DNA from: Rhodoferax lacus
GTDB lineage: Bacteria; Pseudomonadota; Gammaproteobacteria; Burkholderiales; Burkholderiaceae_C
DNA length: 64,000 nt
NCBI RefSeq assembly: GCF_003415675.1
Contig: NZ_QFZK01000001.1
Location: forward strand, 248,001 to 312,000
Reading direction: 5' to 3'
The first letter of the stretch is position 1. Every line of letters begins with the position of its first letter. The position numbers and the translations under genes were made by a program. This document shows positions 17,261-25,555 of this stretch, piece after piece. Below the pieces are notes generated by a model. That model searched no databases. It worked only from the letters and a program-made list of their open reading frames with translations, and was not told the DNA's origin.

Positions 17261-19069
17261 ATGGACGCACCCCGAGAAACTTCCCTGAAGCGCTTGCAGG
17301 CTGGCTACCGCCAGCTCTTTGAACGCTATCCCCTGCCGATGCTGGTGGTTGACCTTGCAACGTTGCGCCTGATGGCGGCCAATGACGCGGCCGCGCGCTG
17401 CTATGGCTACACCATCCAGCAGCTCACAGGCATGCACCTGCCCGACATTTACTTTGAGGAAGACCACCACCTGCTGCCCGCCTACATGCGGCTGTCACCC
17501 AAGGACCGCTCCATGCAGCGCACGTGGCGCCACAAGGGGCTGGGGGGCCGGGCGATTGCTGTGGAGCTGGATGCCGAGGACATGGAACTGCATGGCCTGC
17601 CAACCCGCATGCTGCTGGTCAGCGAGCTTCCCGCCGCAGGGCCTGTGCCCAGCACACGCAATGTAGCGGCAAGCCATGTGCCCGACAGGGTGCAGCCCTT
17701 GGATGATGGTTTCTTCATGCTGGACCACGAAGCGCGCTTCAGCGCGGTCAACCAGGCTGCCTGCGCGCTGCTGCAGACAGGGCAGGACAGCCTGATTGGA
17801 AAGACGCTGTGGGAGAGTTGCCCCCAATCCGAGAGCTCAGCCTTTCGCACCCAGTACGAGGCCGTGGCGCTGCATAAACAGGCCATACGCTTCGAGTTCT
17901 ATTTGGAGGCGCGGCAGATCTGGCTGGAGGTGCGGGCCTTTCCCTGCAGCGATGGTGTGGCGGCCTACTTCCGCGATGTCACCACGCAGCACGAAGACAG
18001 CCGTCGCCTGCAGCAGGAGCGCGAAAGGCTTAACGCCATCGTCAACGCCTCCAGCGAGGCCATCATCACCGTCGATACCTGCGGGCGGGTGCAAACCTTC
18101 AGCCCCGGTGCCGAGCGTGTATTTGGATACGCCAGTGCGCAAATTTTGGGAGAGAACCTGAGCCGGCTCATGCCCGAGCGCTTCCGTACTGGCCATGTGC
18201 AACACCAGGCCCAGTTTGCCGCCAGTGAAGAGCCTTCACGCGCCATGGCCTTGAACCACGTGAAGGGCCTGCATGCCGATGGACACGAAATGGATATGGA
18301 GGGTTCCATTTCGCAGGTCACCGTTGGCCACAAGAAGGTGCTCATTGCCACCTTGCGCGATGTCACCGAACGCAACCTGGCTGATGCCGAGCGCCAGGCC
18401 GCGCGCGCGCAACTGTCTGACCTGGCGCGCAAGCTGATGTCGCAGGAGAAAGACCTGGTCAAACGGATCGCGCAGGCGCTGCATGACCAGTTGGGGCAGA
18501 CCACTGCGGCCATTCGCATCCTGCACGACACCATGGGCGTGTTACGCAAAGGCAAGGAGTCGCGCGAGTACCTGCGGCTTGATTTGCAACTGGGCAAGCT
18601 GATTGACCAGGCCACGCGCCAGGTGCGTATGGTGCTGATCGACCTGCACCCGCCCTTGCTGGACGAGCACGGCTTGGCAGCAGCCCTGGACAATGAACTG
18701 CGCAGCCGCGCCCTGAGCCAGAAGGCCATGAACTTTGTATTGAACGTGCCGCCCGAGGTGCTGGAATACCGCTGGCCTTCGGCGGTGGAGTACGGCGCCT
18801 TCATGATCGCCCGCGAGGCCATAGAGAACGCACTGCGCCATTCACAGGCCACGGTGGTTACGGTGAACCTGGGCGGTGACACCCGGCGCATCGAGCTGGA
18901 AATTGCCGATAACGGCCAGGGCATTGCCCCAGCCGCGGGTACCAAGCCGGGGCACTTGGGCATTGCCGGCATGCTGGAGCGTGCCCACTCCATTGGTGGG
19001 GTGGTGAGCGTCGCTCCCAACCCAGGTGGCGGCACCTCGGTGGGCTTGCGCTGGAGCCATGTGGAATGA
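17261..19069 (+). CDS. PAS-domain sensor histidine kinase, NarL type
   Basis: A 602-residue kinase without a convincing membrane segment, so probably cytoplasmic. Three PAS-like domains can be seen: about 15-115 (ERYPLPMLVVDLATLRLMAAN), 145-245 (DGFFMLDHEARFSAVNQAA) and 260-375 (IVNASSEAIITVDTCGRVQTF). A HisKA_3 dimerisation region has the phospho-acceptor H408 in ALHDQLGQ, and the HATPase domain ends the protein (ADNGQGI; GHLGIAGMLERA). Its stop overlaps the start of the response regulator (ATGA), so it is a clear two-component pair. The signal is unknown. Divergent from the asparagine-synthetase-like gene across 224 bases. Confidence 0.92.
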   Translation: MDAPRETSLKRLQAGYRQLFERYPLPMLVVDLATLRLMAANDAAARCYGYTIQQLTGMHLPDIYFEEDHHLLPAYMRLSPKDRSMQRTWRHKGLGGRAIAVELDAEDMELHGLPTRMLLVSELPAAGPVPSTRNVAASHVPDRVQPLDDGFFMLDHEARFSAVNQAACALLQTGQDSLIGKTLWESCPQSESSAFRTQYEAVALHKQAIRFEFYLEARQIWLEVRAFPCSDGVAAYFRDVTTQHEDSRRLQQERERLNAIVNASSEAIITVDTCGRVQTFSPGAERVFGYASAQILGENLSRLMPERFRTGHVQHQAQFAASEEPSRAMALNHVKGLHADGHEMDMEGSISQVTVGHKKVLIATLRDVTERNLADAERQAARAQLSDLARKLMSQEKDLVKRIAQALHDQLGQTTAAIRILHDTMGVLRKGKESREYLRLDLQLGKLIDQATRQVRMVLIDLHPPLLDEHGLAAALDNELRSRALSQKAMNFVLNVPPEVLEYRWPSAVEYGAFMIAREAIENALRHSQATVVTVNLGGDTRRIELEIADNGQGIAPAAGTKPGHLGIAGMLERAHSIGGVVSVAPNPGGGTSVGLRWSHVE

Positions 19070-19707
19070 CGCGCCTCTACCTGGTGGATGACCACCAAAT
19101 CATGCGAGAGGGTCTGCGGGTGCTGATGCAGGCCTGGAACTACAAGGTGGTGGGCGAGTCGGCAGACACCACAGAGGCTCTGTCCGAGATTCGGCGTTTG
19201 CGCCCGGATGTGCTGCTGCTGGATTTGCACCTGGAAGGGCGCTCCGGGCTGGAGCTGTTGGCCGACCTGCGCCGCTACGATTCGCAGACGCGCTGCGTGG
19301 TGCTGACCATGTCGGCCCAGCCACGCATGGTGGCAGAAGCCCTGCGTATGGGGGCCCTGGGCTATGTGCTCAAAGGCTCGCCCGGGCAGGAGCTGGCCAA
19401 TGCCATTGAAGCCGCGGCACAAGGGCGGCGCTATCTGGGCTCCAACGTGGCCGAACTGGCGGTGCAGTCCTTTACCCAGGGCGACGCGCAAGACCCGATT
19501 GGCAGCCTGTCGCCGCGGGAGCGGCAGACCATCGCCATGGTGGTGCGGGGCCTGTCCAGTACCGAGATCGGCAAGCAGCTGCACTTGTCCCCCAAAACCG
19601 TGGCCACCTACCGCAGCCGCCTGATGGCCAAGCTGGGCGTGGGCGATGTGCCGGCCCTGGTGCGCCTGGCTATTCGCTACAAACTGGTGGAGCCCGACAT
19701 GCCTTGA
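19066..19707 (+). CDS. LuxR/NarL-type response regulator
   Basis: A 213-residue regulator. The receiver domain (1-120) has the acidic pocket VDDH, phospho-acceptor D53 in LLLDLHLEG, and a lysine in YVLKGS. The C-terminal GerE helix-turn-helix (about 148-205) shows LSPRERQTIAMVVRGLSSTE and HLSPKTVATYRSRLMAKL. It is translationally coupled to the upstream kinase and is its evident partner. A 16-base palindrome lies 58 bases downstream of its stop, ahead of the Crp/Fnr-type gene, and is a candidate target. Confidence 0.93.
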   Translation: MTRLYLVDDHQIMREGLRVLMQAWNYKVVGESADTTEALSEIRRLRPDVLLLDLHLEGRSGLELLADLRRYDSQTRCVVLTMSAQPRMVAEALRMGALGYVLKGSPGQELANAIEAAAQGRRYLGSNVAELAVQSFTQGDAQDPIGSLSPRERQTIAMVVRGLSSTEIGKQLHLSPKTVATYRSRLMAKLGVGDVPALVRLAIRYKLVEPDMP

Positions 19708-19765
19708 AATGGGCGTGCATGACCGTACAGGTGTCGACCGTGGCCGACACAAGGTGTCAAGAACT

Positions 19766-19781
19766 CCCTACAGACGTAGGG
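19766..19781. promoter_or_regulatory. Perfect inverted repeat upstream of the Crp/Fnr-type gene
   Basis: CCCTAC and GTAGGG form a perfect dyad around AGAC, in the 151-base gap between the response regulator and the Crp/Fnr-type gene. The size and symmetry suit a LuxR/NarL-type dimer site, and the neighbouring response regulator is the obvious candidate. There is no T-run, so it is unlikely to be a terminator. Function is inferred. Confidence 0.45.
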
Positions 19782-19858
19782 CAGCGCCGCATCTAAAGTT
19801 CAGGCAATGCATTGAGAGATGTGCCCGTCGGGCGCCCGGTGCAATTGGGGGTACCAGC

Positions 19859-20629
19859 GTGCAAGTTCAAACCAACAACACAGCCGGCCTGGCACCGGGT
19901 GCCTCGGTGTTTTCGCCAGCCCTGCAACCGGTTCGCTACCAGCGCCATGTGTGTGAGTCCTCCAGCTTGAGCGAGGTCATGGCCCTGTTGCGGTTTGACG
20001 GCGCCCCGTCGGCGGCCGCTCACAACCATGTGTTTCGCCACCAGCGGGTGCGTTCCGGGCAATCTGTGTTCGCCATGGGACAGTCGTTCAATGGCCTGTA
20101 TGTGGTCCGGTCCGGCGCCTTGAAGTCGGTGGTCATGCACGATGACGGCAATGACAACGTGATCTCGTTTCATATGAAGGGCGATTTGCTGGGCAGCGAT
20201 GGTGTTTACAAAAAGCACTACGGGAGTGAGGCGGTGGCACTCACCGACTGTGAAGTGATCCGTTTGCCCGGGGAGGACTTCTTTTCGCCCAGCCGCCGCT
20301 GCGATGACATGGAGCACATGCTGTACTGGGCCATCAGCCGCGAGATCACGCGGGAGCAGATGTCTTACACGGTGTCGCATGCACCCCGCTCGGAGGTGCG
20401 CGTTGCGCGCTTTTTGCTGCAGCAATCCGAGAGCTTTGCCGCCATGGGCTGTTCACCGAGGCGCTTCTCGCTGACCATGACGCGCCGTGATATCGGCAAC
20501 TACCTGAGCGTGACTTTGGAGACCGTAAGCCGCGCGCTGTCCCTTCTGAACCATCTTGGAATTATTGAAATTTCGAACCGCGACGTTACACTGATTGATA
20601 CAGAAGCCTTGCGCATGTACGAAGGCTAG
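19859..20629 (+). CDS. Crp/Fnr-family transcriptional regulator
   Basis: A 256-residue regulator with a cyclic-nucleotide-binding-like beta-roll (about 60-180: VRSGQSVFAMGQSFNGLYVV; NDNVISFHMKGDLLGSDG) and a C-terminal Crp helix-turn-helix (about 200-250: FSLTMTRRDIGNYLSVTLET then VSRALSLL). The helix matches the FNR subgroup, but the N terminus lacks the cluster of cysteines that binds FNR's iron-sulfur cluster; only one cysteine (RHVCESSS) is at a similar place. A different sensory input is likely. The GTG start was chosen for the GGGGG sequence seven to eight bases upstream, and there is no suitable ATG before the conserved domain. Confidence 0.85.
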   Translation: MQVQTNNTAGLAPGASVFSPALQPVRYQRHVCESSSLSEVMALLRFDGAPSAAAHNHVFRHQRVRSGQSVFAMGQSFNGLYVVRSGALKSVVMHDDGNDNVISFHMKGDLLGSDGVYKKHYGSEAVALTDCEVIRLPGEDFFSPSRRCDDMEHMLYWAISREITREQMSYTVSHAPRSEVRVARFLLQQSESFAAMGCSPRRFSLTMTRRDIGNYLSVTLETVSRALSLLNHLGIIEISNRDVTLIDTEALRMYEG

Positions 20630-20668
20630 CGAACCTGCTATTCACAATGATAAAAAGAACGGATCAGC

Positions 20669-22030
20669 ATGGGCTACAAGGTCAACCCCCCCAGCACCGA
20701 CGAACTGCGCCAGATGGCGGTGCAACGCCTTGGAGCGTCGGTTGCCCAGAGTGGCACCCCTCTGACTGCAGACCAGGCCAAGAAGCTGCTTGAGGAATTG
20801 GCCATCAGCAAGGTGGAAGTCGAAATACAGAACGTGTATTTGCAAGACACCTGCGCCCGCCTCGATGTGGCCCTTAACGAGATCACCGACCTGTATGACT
20901 TTGCCCCCGTGGGCTTCGTCAGCACCGATGCAAGCGGAAAAATCAACAAGCTGAATCTGGCAGGCGCAAGCCTGCTGGGCGCAGATCGCAACACGCTGAT
21001 GGGGCGCAAACTGGCTGACTTGCTGTTGCCGCAGCAGCGGGATTGCGTGCAAGCCCTGATGCGCCGGGCAGCGGCCAGCAGCGAAGACCAGTGCGGCGAA
21101 GTGATGATTGGACAGAGCGATGGTGTGGACCAGCATGTGCTGCTCTCACTCGCACCCCTGAGCACAGGCCAGGGCTTTCACATGGTGCTGACCAACATCA
21201 GCGAGCGCAAGGCACAGGAAGTGGCACTGCTTGCCACCGGGACGCGCTGGAAACTCCTGCTGGAGGCCAATGGTGACGGGGTCTGGGATTGGGATGTGCA
21301 AGCCGATGTGCTGCACTATTCCAACAGCCTGGCCCAGCGCTATGGTGTTCCAACGGAGCCGCTGGGCGGCACCATGGAAGGCTGGCGCGCACACGTGCAC
21401 CCGGACGACTGGCCCACCCTGCTCAAACAGATACAAAGCTGCCTGGGCGGGCAGCAGGTGCACTTCAGCACCGACCACAGAACACGGGCAGCCGATGGTC
21501 GCTGGGACTGGGTGCGCTGCCAGGGCGTGGTCTGTGGGCACGACGAGGCGGGCAAGGTCACACACATGGTGGGCGTGTTGACGGACATCGCTGAACAAAG
21601 GCAGATGGAGGAAGACTTGCGCGAGGTGCGTGGCATCCAGCAAGCCTTGTTCGAGCTGTTGCCCCAGTACCTGGCCGTGCTGGATGGCAAGGGCCGTGTG
21701 CTGCAAACCAATGCCATGTGGAATGCCTACGGTCTGGCCAGTGGACACACCTACCGCAATGGATTTTTCCAATCGCCCTATGCCGAATTGCTGGATGCGG
21801 TGACAGGGTCAGACGGTGATTCCAAAGCATCCGCCCTGTGCGGCATTGCGGACGTGCTTGCCGGCAAGGTTCCGAGCTTTCAGCTGGAATATTCCTATGT
21901 GTCCGATGCGGGCAGGCGCTGGTTCATCATGCTGGTCATGGCAGTGCAGGGCGAACGCGCCCGGGCGGTGGTCAGCCATCAGGATGTGAGCCGCATCAAA
22001 AACCCGAGCGCCCTGCTATCCACGCTCTAA
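20669..22030 (+). CDS. PAS-repeat protein without an output domain
   Basis: A 453-residue soluble protein. The N terminus has a short helical module (LLEELAISKVEVEIQNVYLQ) that in Burkholderiales and related kinases leads into the first PAS domain. PAS domains follow at about 70-175 (LYDFAPVGFVSTDASGKINK), 185-315 (LLLEANGDGVWDWDVQADVL; PAC part VRCQGVVCGHDEAGKVTHMV) and 325-440. The protein stops right after the third, with no kinase, GGDEF, EAL or HTH domain. It follows the Crp/Fnr-type gene by 39 bases and precedes lon by 18. It may be a sensor that works by binding a partner such as the nearby kinase, or a kinase that lost its C terminus. Confidence 0.75.
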   Translation: MGYKVNPPSTDELRQMAVQRLGASVAQSGTPLTADQAKKLLEELAISKVEVEIQNVYLQDTCARLDVALNEITDLYDFAPVGFVSTDASGKINKLNLAGASLLGADRNTLMGRKLADLLLPQQRDCVQALMRRAAASSEDQCGEVMIGQSDGVDQHVLLSLAPLSTGQGFHMVLTNISERKAQEVALLATGTRWKLLLEANGDGVWDWDVQADVLHYSNSLAQRYGVPTEPLGGTMEGWRAHVHPDDWPTLLKQIQSCLGGQQVHFSTDHRTRAADGRWDWVRCQGVVCGHDEAGKVTHMVGVLTDIAEQRQMEEDLREVRGIQQALFELLPQYLAVLDGKGRVLQTNAMWNAYGLASGHTYRNGFFQSPYAELLDAVTGSDGDSKASALCGIADVLAGKVPSFQLEYSYVSDAGRRWFIMLVMAVQGERARAVVSHQDVSRIKNPSALLSTL

Positions 22031-22048
22031 CCGCAAGGAGCCCCCGCG

Positions 22049-24388
22049 ATGACCTTGCCACCCAACGCACTGCCCATCATCCCGGTCCGCAACATGGTGC
22101 TGTTTCCCGGCATGGTGGTGCCCATCTCCATCGGGCGCAAGAGTTCCATCGAAGCCGCTGAACTGTCGGTACAGGGTGAGCGCCCCATTGGCATCCTGCT
22201 GCAGACCGACCCCTCGCACGAGGCACCAGGGCCTGCCGACATGGCGCCTGTGGGCTGTGTGGCGGCCATCCTGCGCTTTGTCACCACGCCCAATGACGAG
22301 CGCTACATCATCTGTCAGGGGCAACAACGGTTTCGCGTGCGCGAGCATCTGCCGGGGCTGCCCTATATGGCTGCCGAGGTGGACTACCTGAGCGACCCGC
22401 AGGCCACGCAGGACAAGGAGGTCGAAGCCCGCCACCTCCAGCTCAAGGAGCGCGCTGTGGAAGCACTGCAACTGCTGCCGCACGTGCCCGAGGAAATGGT
22501 CAACGCCATACAGGCCACCGACGCGCCGGGCTTGCTGGCCGATCTGGTGGCAGGCCATCTGGACATCAAGCCCCAGGAAAAGCAGGCCCTGCTGGAAGAC
22601 ATTGCGCTCAAGGACCGGCAGGACCGCCTGCTGGGGCTGTTGTCACACCGCATTGAGGTGATGCAGATCTCGCGCGACATTGGCCAGCGCACCAAGGCCA
22701 GCATGGGCCAGCGCGAGCGCGAGTTCCTGCTGCGCGAGCAGCTCAAGGCCATCCAGAAAGAACTGGGGCAGGACGAAAGCGAGGCGCTGGAAGTGGAAGA
22801 ACTGCGCCACCAGATCGAGGCCTCCGCCATGCCGCCGGACGTTGCGGCGCAGGCCCACAAGGAACTGGGGCGCCTGCAGCGCATGTCCGATGCTTCGGCC
22901 GAGTACTCCACCGTACGCACCTACCTGGAGTGGCTGGTGGAGATGCCCTGGCGCGCACCCGAGCCGGGTGACATCGATGTGCCGCACGCCCGCGCGGTGC
23001 TGGAGGATGACCACTTCGGTCTGGAGAAGGTCAAGAAGCGCATTCTGGAATACCTGGCGGTGCGCAAACTCAACCCGGCAGGCCACGGCCCCATTCTGTG
23101 CCTGGTGGGGCCGCCCGGCGTGGGCAAGACGTCCCTGGGCCAGTCGATTGCGCGTGCGCTGGGGCGCAAGTTTGTGCGGGTGTCTTTGGGCGGTGTGCAT
23201 GACGAGGCCGAGCTGCGCGGCCACCGCCGCACCTATGTAGGGGCCTTGCCGGGCAACGTTATCCAGGCCATCCGCAAAGCCGGCAGCCGTGACTGCGTGA
23301 TGATGCTCGACGAGGTGGACAAGGTGGGCAGCGGCGTGCACGGCGACCCGGCCGCTGCCTTGCTGGAGCTGCTGGATCCGGAACAGAACAACAGCTTTCG
23401 CGACAACTACCTGGCCGTGCCTTTTGACTTGTCGCAGGTGATGTTCATTGCCACGGCCAATATGCTGGACACCATCACCGGCCCGCTGCGCGACCGCATG
23501 GAGGTGCTGCAGCTCAGTGGCTACACCCGCGAAGAAAAATTTGCCATCGCCCGCAAATACCTGGTGGCGCGCCAGCGTGACGCCTGCGGTCTGCAGGCCA
23601 CGCAATTCACGCTGGACGACGGGGCCGTGGCCAGCATCATCCGCGACTACACGCGCGAAGCGGGCGTGCGCGGGCTGGAGCGCCAGATCGCCGCCGTCTG
23701 CCGCCACGCCGCCATGCTGGTGGCCGATGGCCAGGCCACACAGGTGCAGGTCACGGCCGCGGACCTGCCCGGCATCCTGGGCCCTGCACTGTTTGAAGAC
23801 GAGGTGGCGCTGCGCTCCGGCGTGCCCGGTGTGGCCACGGGTATGGCGTGGACGCCGGTGGGTGGCGACATCCTGTTCATTGAGGCCACGCGCACGGCGG
23901 GCAACGGCCGGCTCATTCTCACAGGCCAACTGGGCGATGTGATGAAAGAGTCGGCACAGGCCGCACTCACCTTGCTCAAGGCCCGTGCTTCGGGGTTGGG
24001 ACTGGCGGCTGTGGAGTTCGAAAAGGCCGATGTGCACGTGCACGTGCCCGCCGGTGCCACGCCCAAGGATGGCCCCAGTGCCGGGGTCGCCATGTTTGTG
24101 GCACTGGTCTCGCTGTTTCTGAACCGGCCGGTGCACAGCTATGTGGCCATGACCGGCGAGATCAGCCTGCGCGGCCTGGTGTTACCCGTGGGCGGCATCA
24201 AGGAAAAGGTGCTGGCCGCCGCAGCCGCGGGCATACGCCAGGTGCTGCTTCCTGCCCGCAACAAGCGCGACCTGGATGACCTGCCCGCCTCGGTGCGCGA
24301 GCAATTGGCGTTTGTGCTGCTGGACGATGTAGACCAGGCCCTGCAACACGCCATGCCCCTGGGCAGCCATATGGACAGCCCAGGCTGA
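22049..24388 (+). CDS. lon: ATP-dependent protease Lon
   Basis: A 779-residue cytoplasmic AAA+ serine protease of the LonA type. The N-terminal substrate-binding domain starts [20 protein letters not shown]. Walker A is GPPGVGKTS (354-362) and Walker [10 protein letters not shown] (417-425). The Ser-Lys dyad is S677 in KDGPSAG and K720 in GGIKEK, spaced 43 residues apart as in E. coli Lon. All catalytic parts are present, so it should be active. It lies 18 bases after the PAS protein and 39 before the host-attachment-type gene, not in the clpX-lon context usual for the main copy, so it may be a second Lon. Confidence 0.96.
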   Translation: MTLPPNALPIIPVRNMVLFPGMVVPISIGRKSSIEAAELSVQGERPIGILLQTDPSHEAPGPADMAPVGCVAAILRFVTTPNDERYIICQGQQRFRVREHLPGLPYMAAEVDYLSDPQATQDKEVEARHLQLKERAVEALQLLPHVPEEMVNAIQATDAPGLLADLVAGHLDIKPQEKQALLEDIALKDRQDRLLGLLSHRIEVMQISRDIGQRTKASMGQREREFLLREQLKAIQKELGQDESEALEVEELRHQIEASAMPPDVAAQAHKELGRLQRMSDASAEYSTVRTYLEWLVEMPWRAPEPGDIDVPHARAVLEDDHFGLEKVKKRILEYLAVRKLNPAGHGPILCLVGPPGVGKTSLGQSIARALGRKFVRVSLGGVHDEAELRGHRRTYVGALPGNVIQAIRKAGSRDCVMMLDEVDKVGSGVHGDPAAALLELLDPEQNNSFRDNYLAVPFDLSQVMFIATANMLDTITGPLRDRMEVLQLSGYTREEKFAIARKYLVARQRDACGLQATQFTLDDGAVASIIRDYTREAGVRGLERQIAAVCRHAAMLVADGQATQVQVTAADLPGILGPALFEDEVALRSGVPGVATGMAWTPVGGDILFIEATRTAGNGRLILTGQLGDVMKESAQAALTLLKARASGLGLAAVEFEKADVHVHVPAGATPKDGPSAGVAMFVALVSLFLNRPVHSYVAMTGEISLRGLVLPVGGIKEKVLAAAAAGIRQVLLPARNKRDLDDLPASVREQLAFVLLDDVDQALQHAMPLGSHMDSPG

Positions 24389-24427
24389 GTTCTGGCCTCC
24401 ATCTCTTTTCACAAAGGATACGTTCCC

Positions 24428-24886
24428 ATGCCACACACCTGGATACTCGTTGCCAACGGCCAGAGGGCCCGTTTTCTTCAGCATGACAGGGCCCAGGGTG
24501 GCTTTGCCGAACTGGCCGATTTTGTCTACCCCTATGCACCTACGTCCACGCATTCTGCGGCCGCTCACCCGCACGGCGAGCAGGGCAGAGGCCACGGCAG
24601 CGCAGCCCATGGCGGCACGCAGTTTGAGCCGCAGACGCCGGACCACGAGAAGGCCCACACCCGCTTTGCCCGCCAACTGGCCGACTATGTGAACAAGGGG
24701 GTGGAGGGCCAGCAGTGCGACCGTATCGCCCTGATTGCCAGCAGCCCCATGCTGGGTGCCCTGCGGCCGCTGCTGAGTGCGTCAGCGCAAGAGAAGGTGC
24801 TGCGCAGTGTGGACTCCGATTTCACGGTGTACCAGGGCCATGAACTCCAGCAGCGCGTGCAGGAGGCGCTGGGGCCTGGGATGTGA
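24428..24886 (+). CDS. Host-attachment-type (eRF1-like fold) protein
   Basis: A 152-residue protein beginning HTWILVANGQRARFLQH, the typical start of the Host_attach family (PF10116, related to bacterial eRF1-like proteins). A low-complexity His/Gly/Ala stretch lies at about 45-65, followed by the family region ARQLADYVNKG, then IALIASSPMLGALRPLL and DFTVYQGHELQQRVQ. The family was named from plant-attachment work, but its biochemical activity is not settled. A ribosome binding site (AAAGGA) precedes the ATG. Placement after lon suggests a stress or protein-quality role, which is speculative. Confidence 0.8.
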   Translation: MPHTWILVANGQRARFLQHDRAQGGFAELADFVYPYAPTSTHSAAAHPHGEQGRGHGSAAHGGTQFEPQTPDHEKAHTRFARQLADYVNKGVEGQQCDRIALIASSPMLGALRPLLSASAQEKVLRSVDSDFTVYQGHELQQRVQEALGPGM

Positions 24887-24922
24887 GGGGCGAAAAATCG
24901 CCCGGCAACCGCAGTTTGCCGC

Positions 24923-25240
24923 TTATGCGGCGGTACTTGCGGTGTGAGGACAGTCCACCCAGGGCAGGGCGTTGCAGCCGCAGTGCGCAACCATGGTGGT
25001 GGGCTTGGTGATCACGCCACTGGATTGCCTGGCCACAGCCTTTGCAGCGGCGGGTGCTGCGGCACCTGCCGGGCTGCTGGCGTCTTCCGTGGCCGCCTGC
25101 AGGTCTGGTATCCAGCGCATGAAGGGGATGAGGTCCGGCACATCGGTGATGTACCAGATCTTGCGGGCCGCATCCCAGCGGGCACCCAGTGCTTTCACTG
25201 CGTCTTTTTCTGCGAAGGGCGTCTTCAGGTTGATGCGCAT
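24923..25240 (-). CDS. DUF5710-domain small protein
   Basis: A 105-residue protein. The N-terminal 45 residues (INLKTPFAEKDAVKALGARW then KIWYITD) match DUF5710, a short fold found alone or attached to DNA-processing and plasmid proteins, with unknown function. The rest is alanine-rich with a C-terminal HCGCNALPWVDCPHT run holding three cysteines and two histidines that could bind a metal. It lies next to a small acidic protein gene on the same strand (9-base gap), so the two may be co-transcribed. Confidence 0.7.
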   Translation of the reverse strand: MRINLKTPFAEKDAVKALGARWDAARKIWYITDVPDLIPFMRWIPDLQAATEDASSPAGAAAPAAAKAVARQSSGVITKPTTMVAHCGCNALPWVDCPHTASTAA

Positions 25241-25249
25241 GGCGAACGC

Positions 25250-25507
25250 TCAGCCTTCTTTCAGGGCCTCTTCAAACTCGGCCAGCTCTTGCGCAATGGC
25301 CGCGTATTTTTTGGACTTGGCCTTGTTCTCTGCCCAGTTGATGGTGGCGGATTCGAGATCGGCCTTGAAGTGGGCCAGGGCCGCGTCTTTGAGGGCCTGG
25401 GTTGCAGCGGGGTCTTCGCTTACCCAGAACTCGATCAGGTCGGACAGGCCGTTGTCAAATTCGTCATAGGTTTCGAGGTGGGTCCACTTGCCGGCTTTGT
25501 CAAACAT
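25250..25507 (-). CDS. Small acidic conserved-looking protein
   Basis: An 85-residue, acidic, soluble protein rich in alanine, glutamate and lysine, predicted largely helical (LSDLIEFWVSEDPAATQALK; YAAIAQELAEFEEALKEG). I do not recognise the family. The ATG beginning MFDKAGKW was chosen, after GAAAG. An upstream in-frame ATG at 25540 would add 11 residues and is possible. Its steady codon use and its position just upstream of the DUF5710 gene support it being real. Confidence 0.6.
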   Translation of the reverse strand: MFDKAGKWTHLETYDEFDNGLSDLIEFWVSEDPAATQALKDAALAHFKADLESATINWAENKAKSKKYAAIAQELAEFEEALKEG

Positions 25508-25555
25508 GTTTTCTTTCGGAAATAAGGCCTGAGCATACACACTGGGCTGTGCCTT

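Noticed and set aside
15330..17360. A lasso-peptide cluster built around the asparagine-synthetase-like gene.
   Set aside because: No leader-peptide protease (B protein), recognition element or plausible precursor peptide is seen on either strand nearby, and the cyclase-type catalytic motifs are substituted.
17037..17360. A longer N terminus for the asparagine-synthetase-like protein.
   Set aside because: The extension overlaps the divergent kinase start, is unlike the family and has a poorer ribosome binding site than the chosen ATG.
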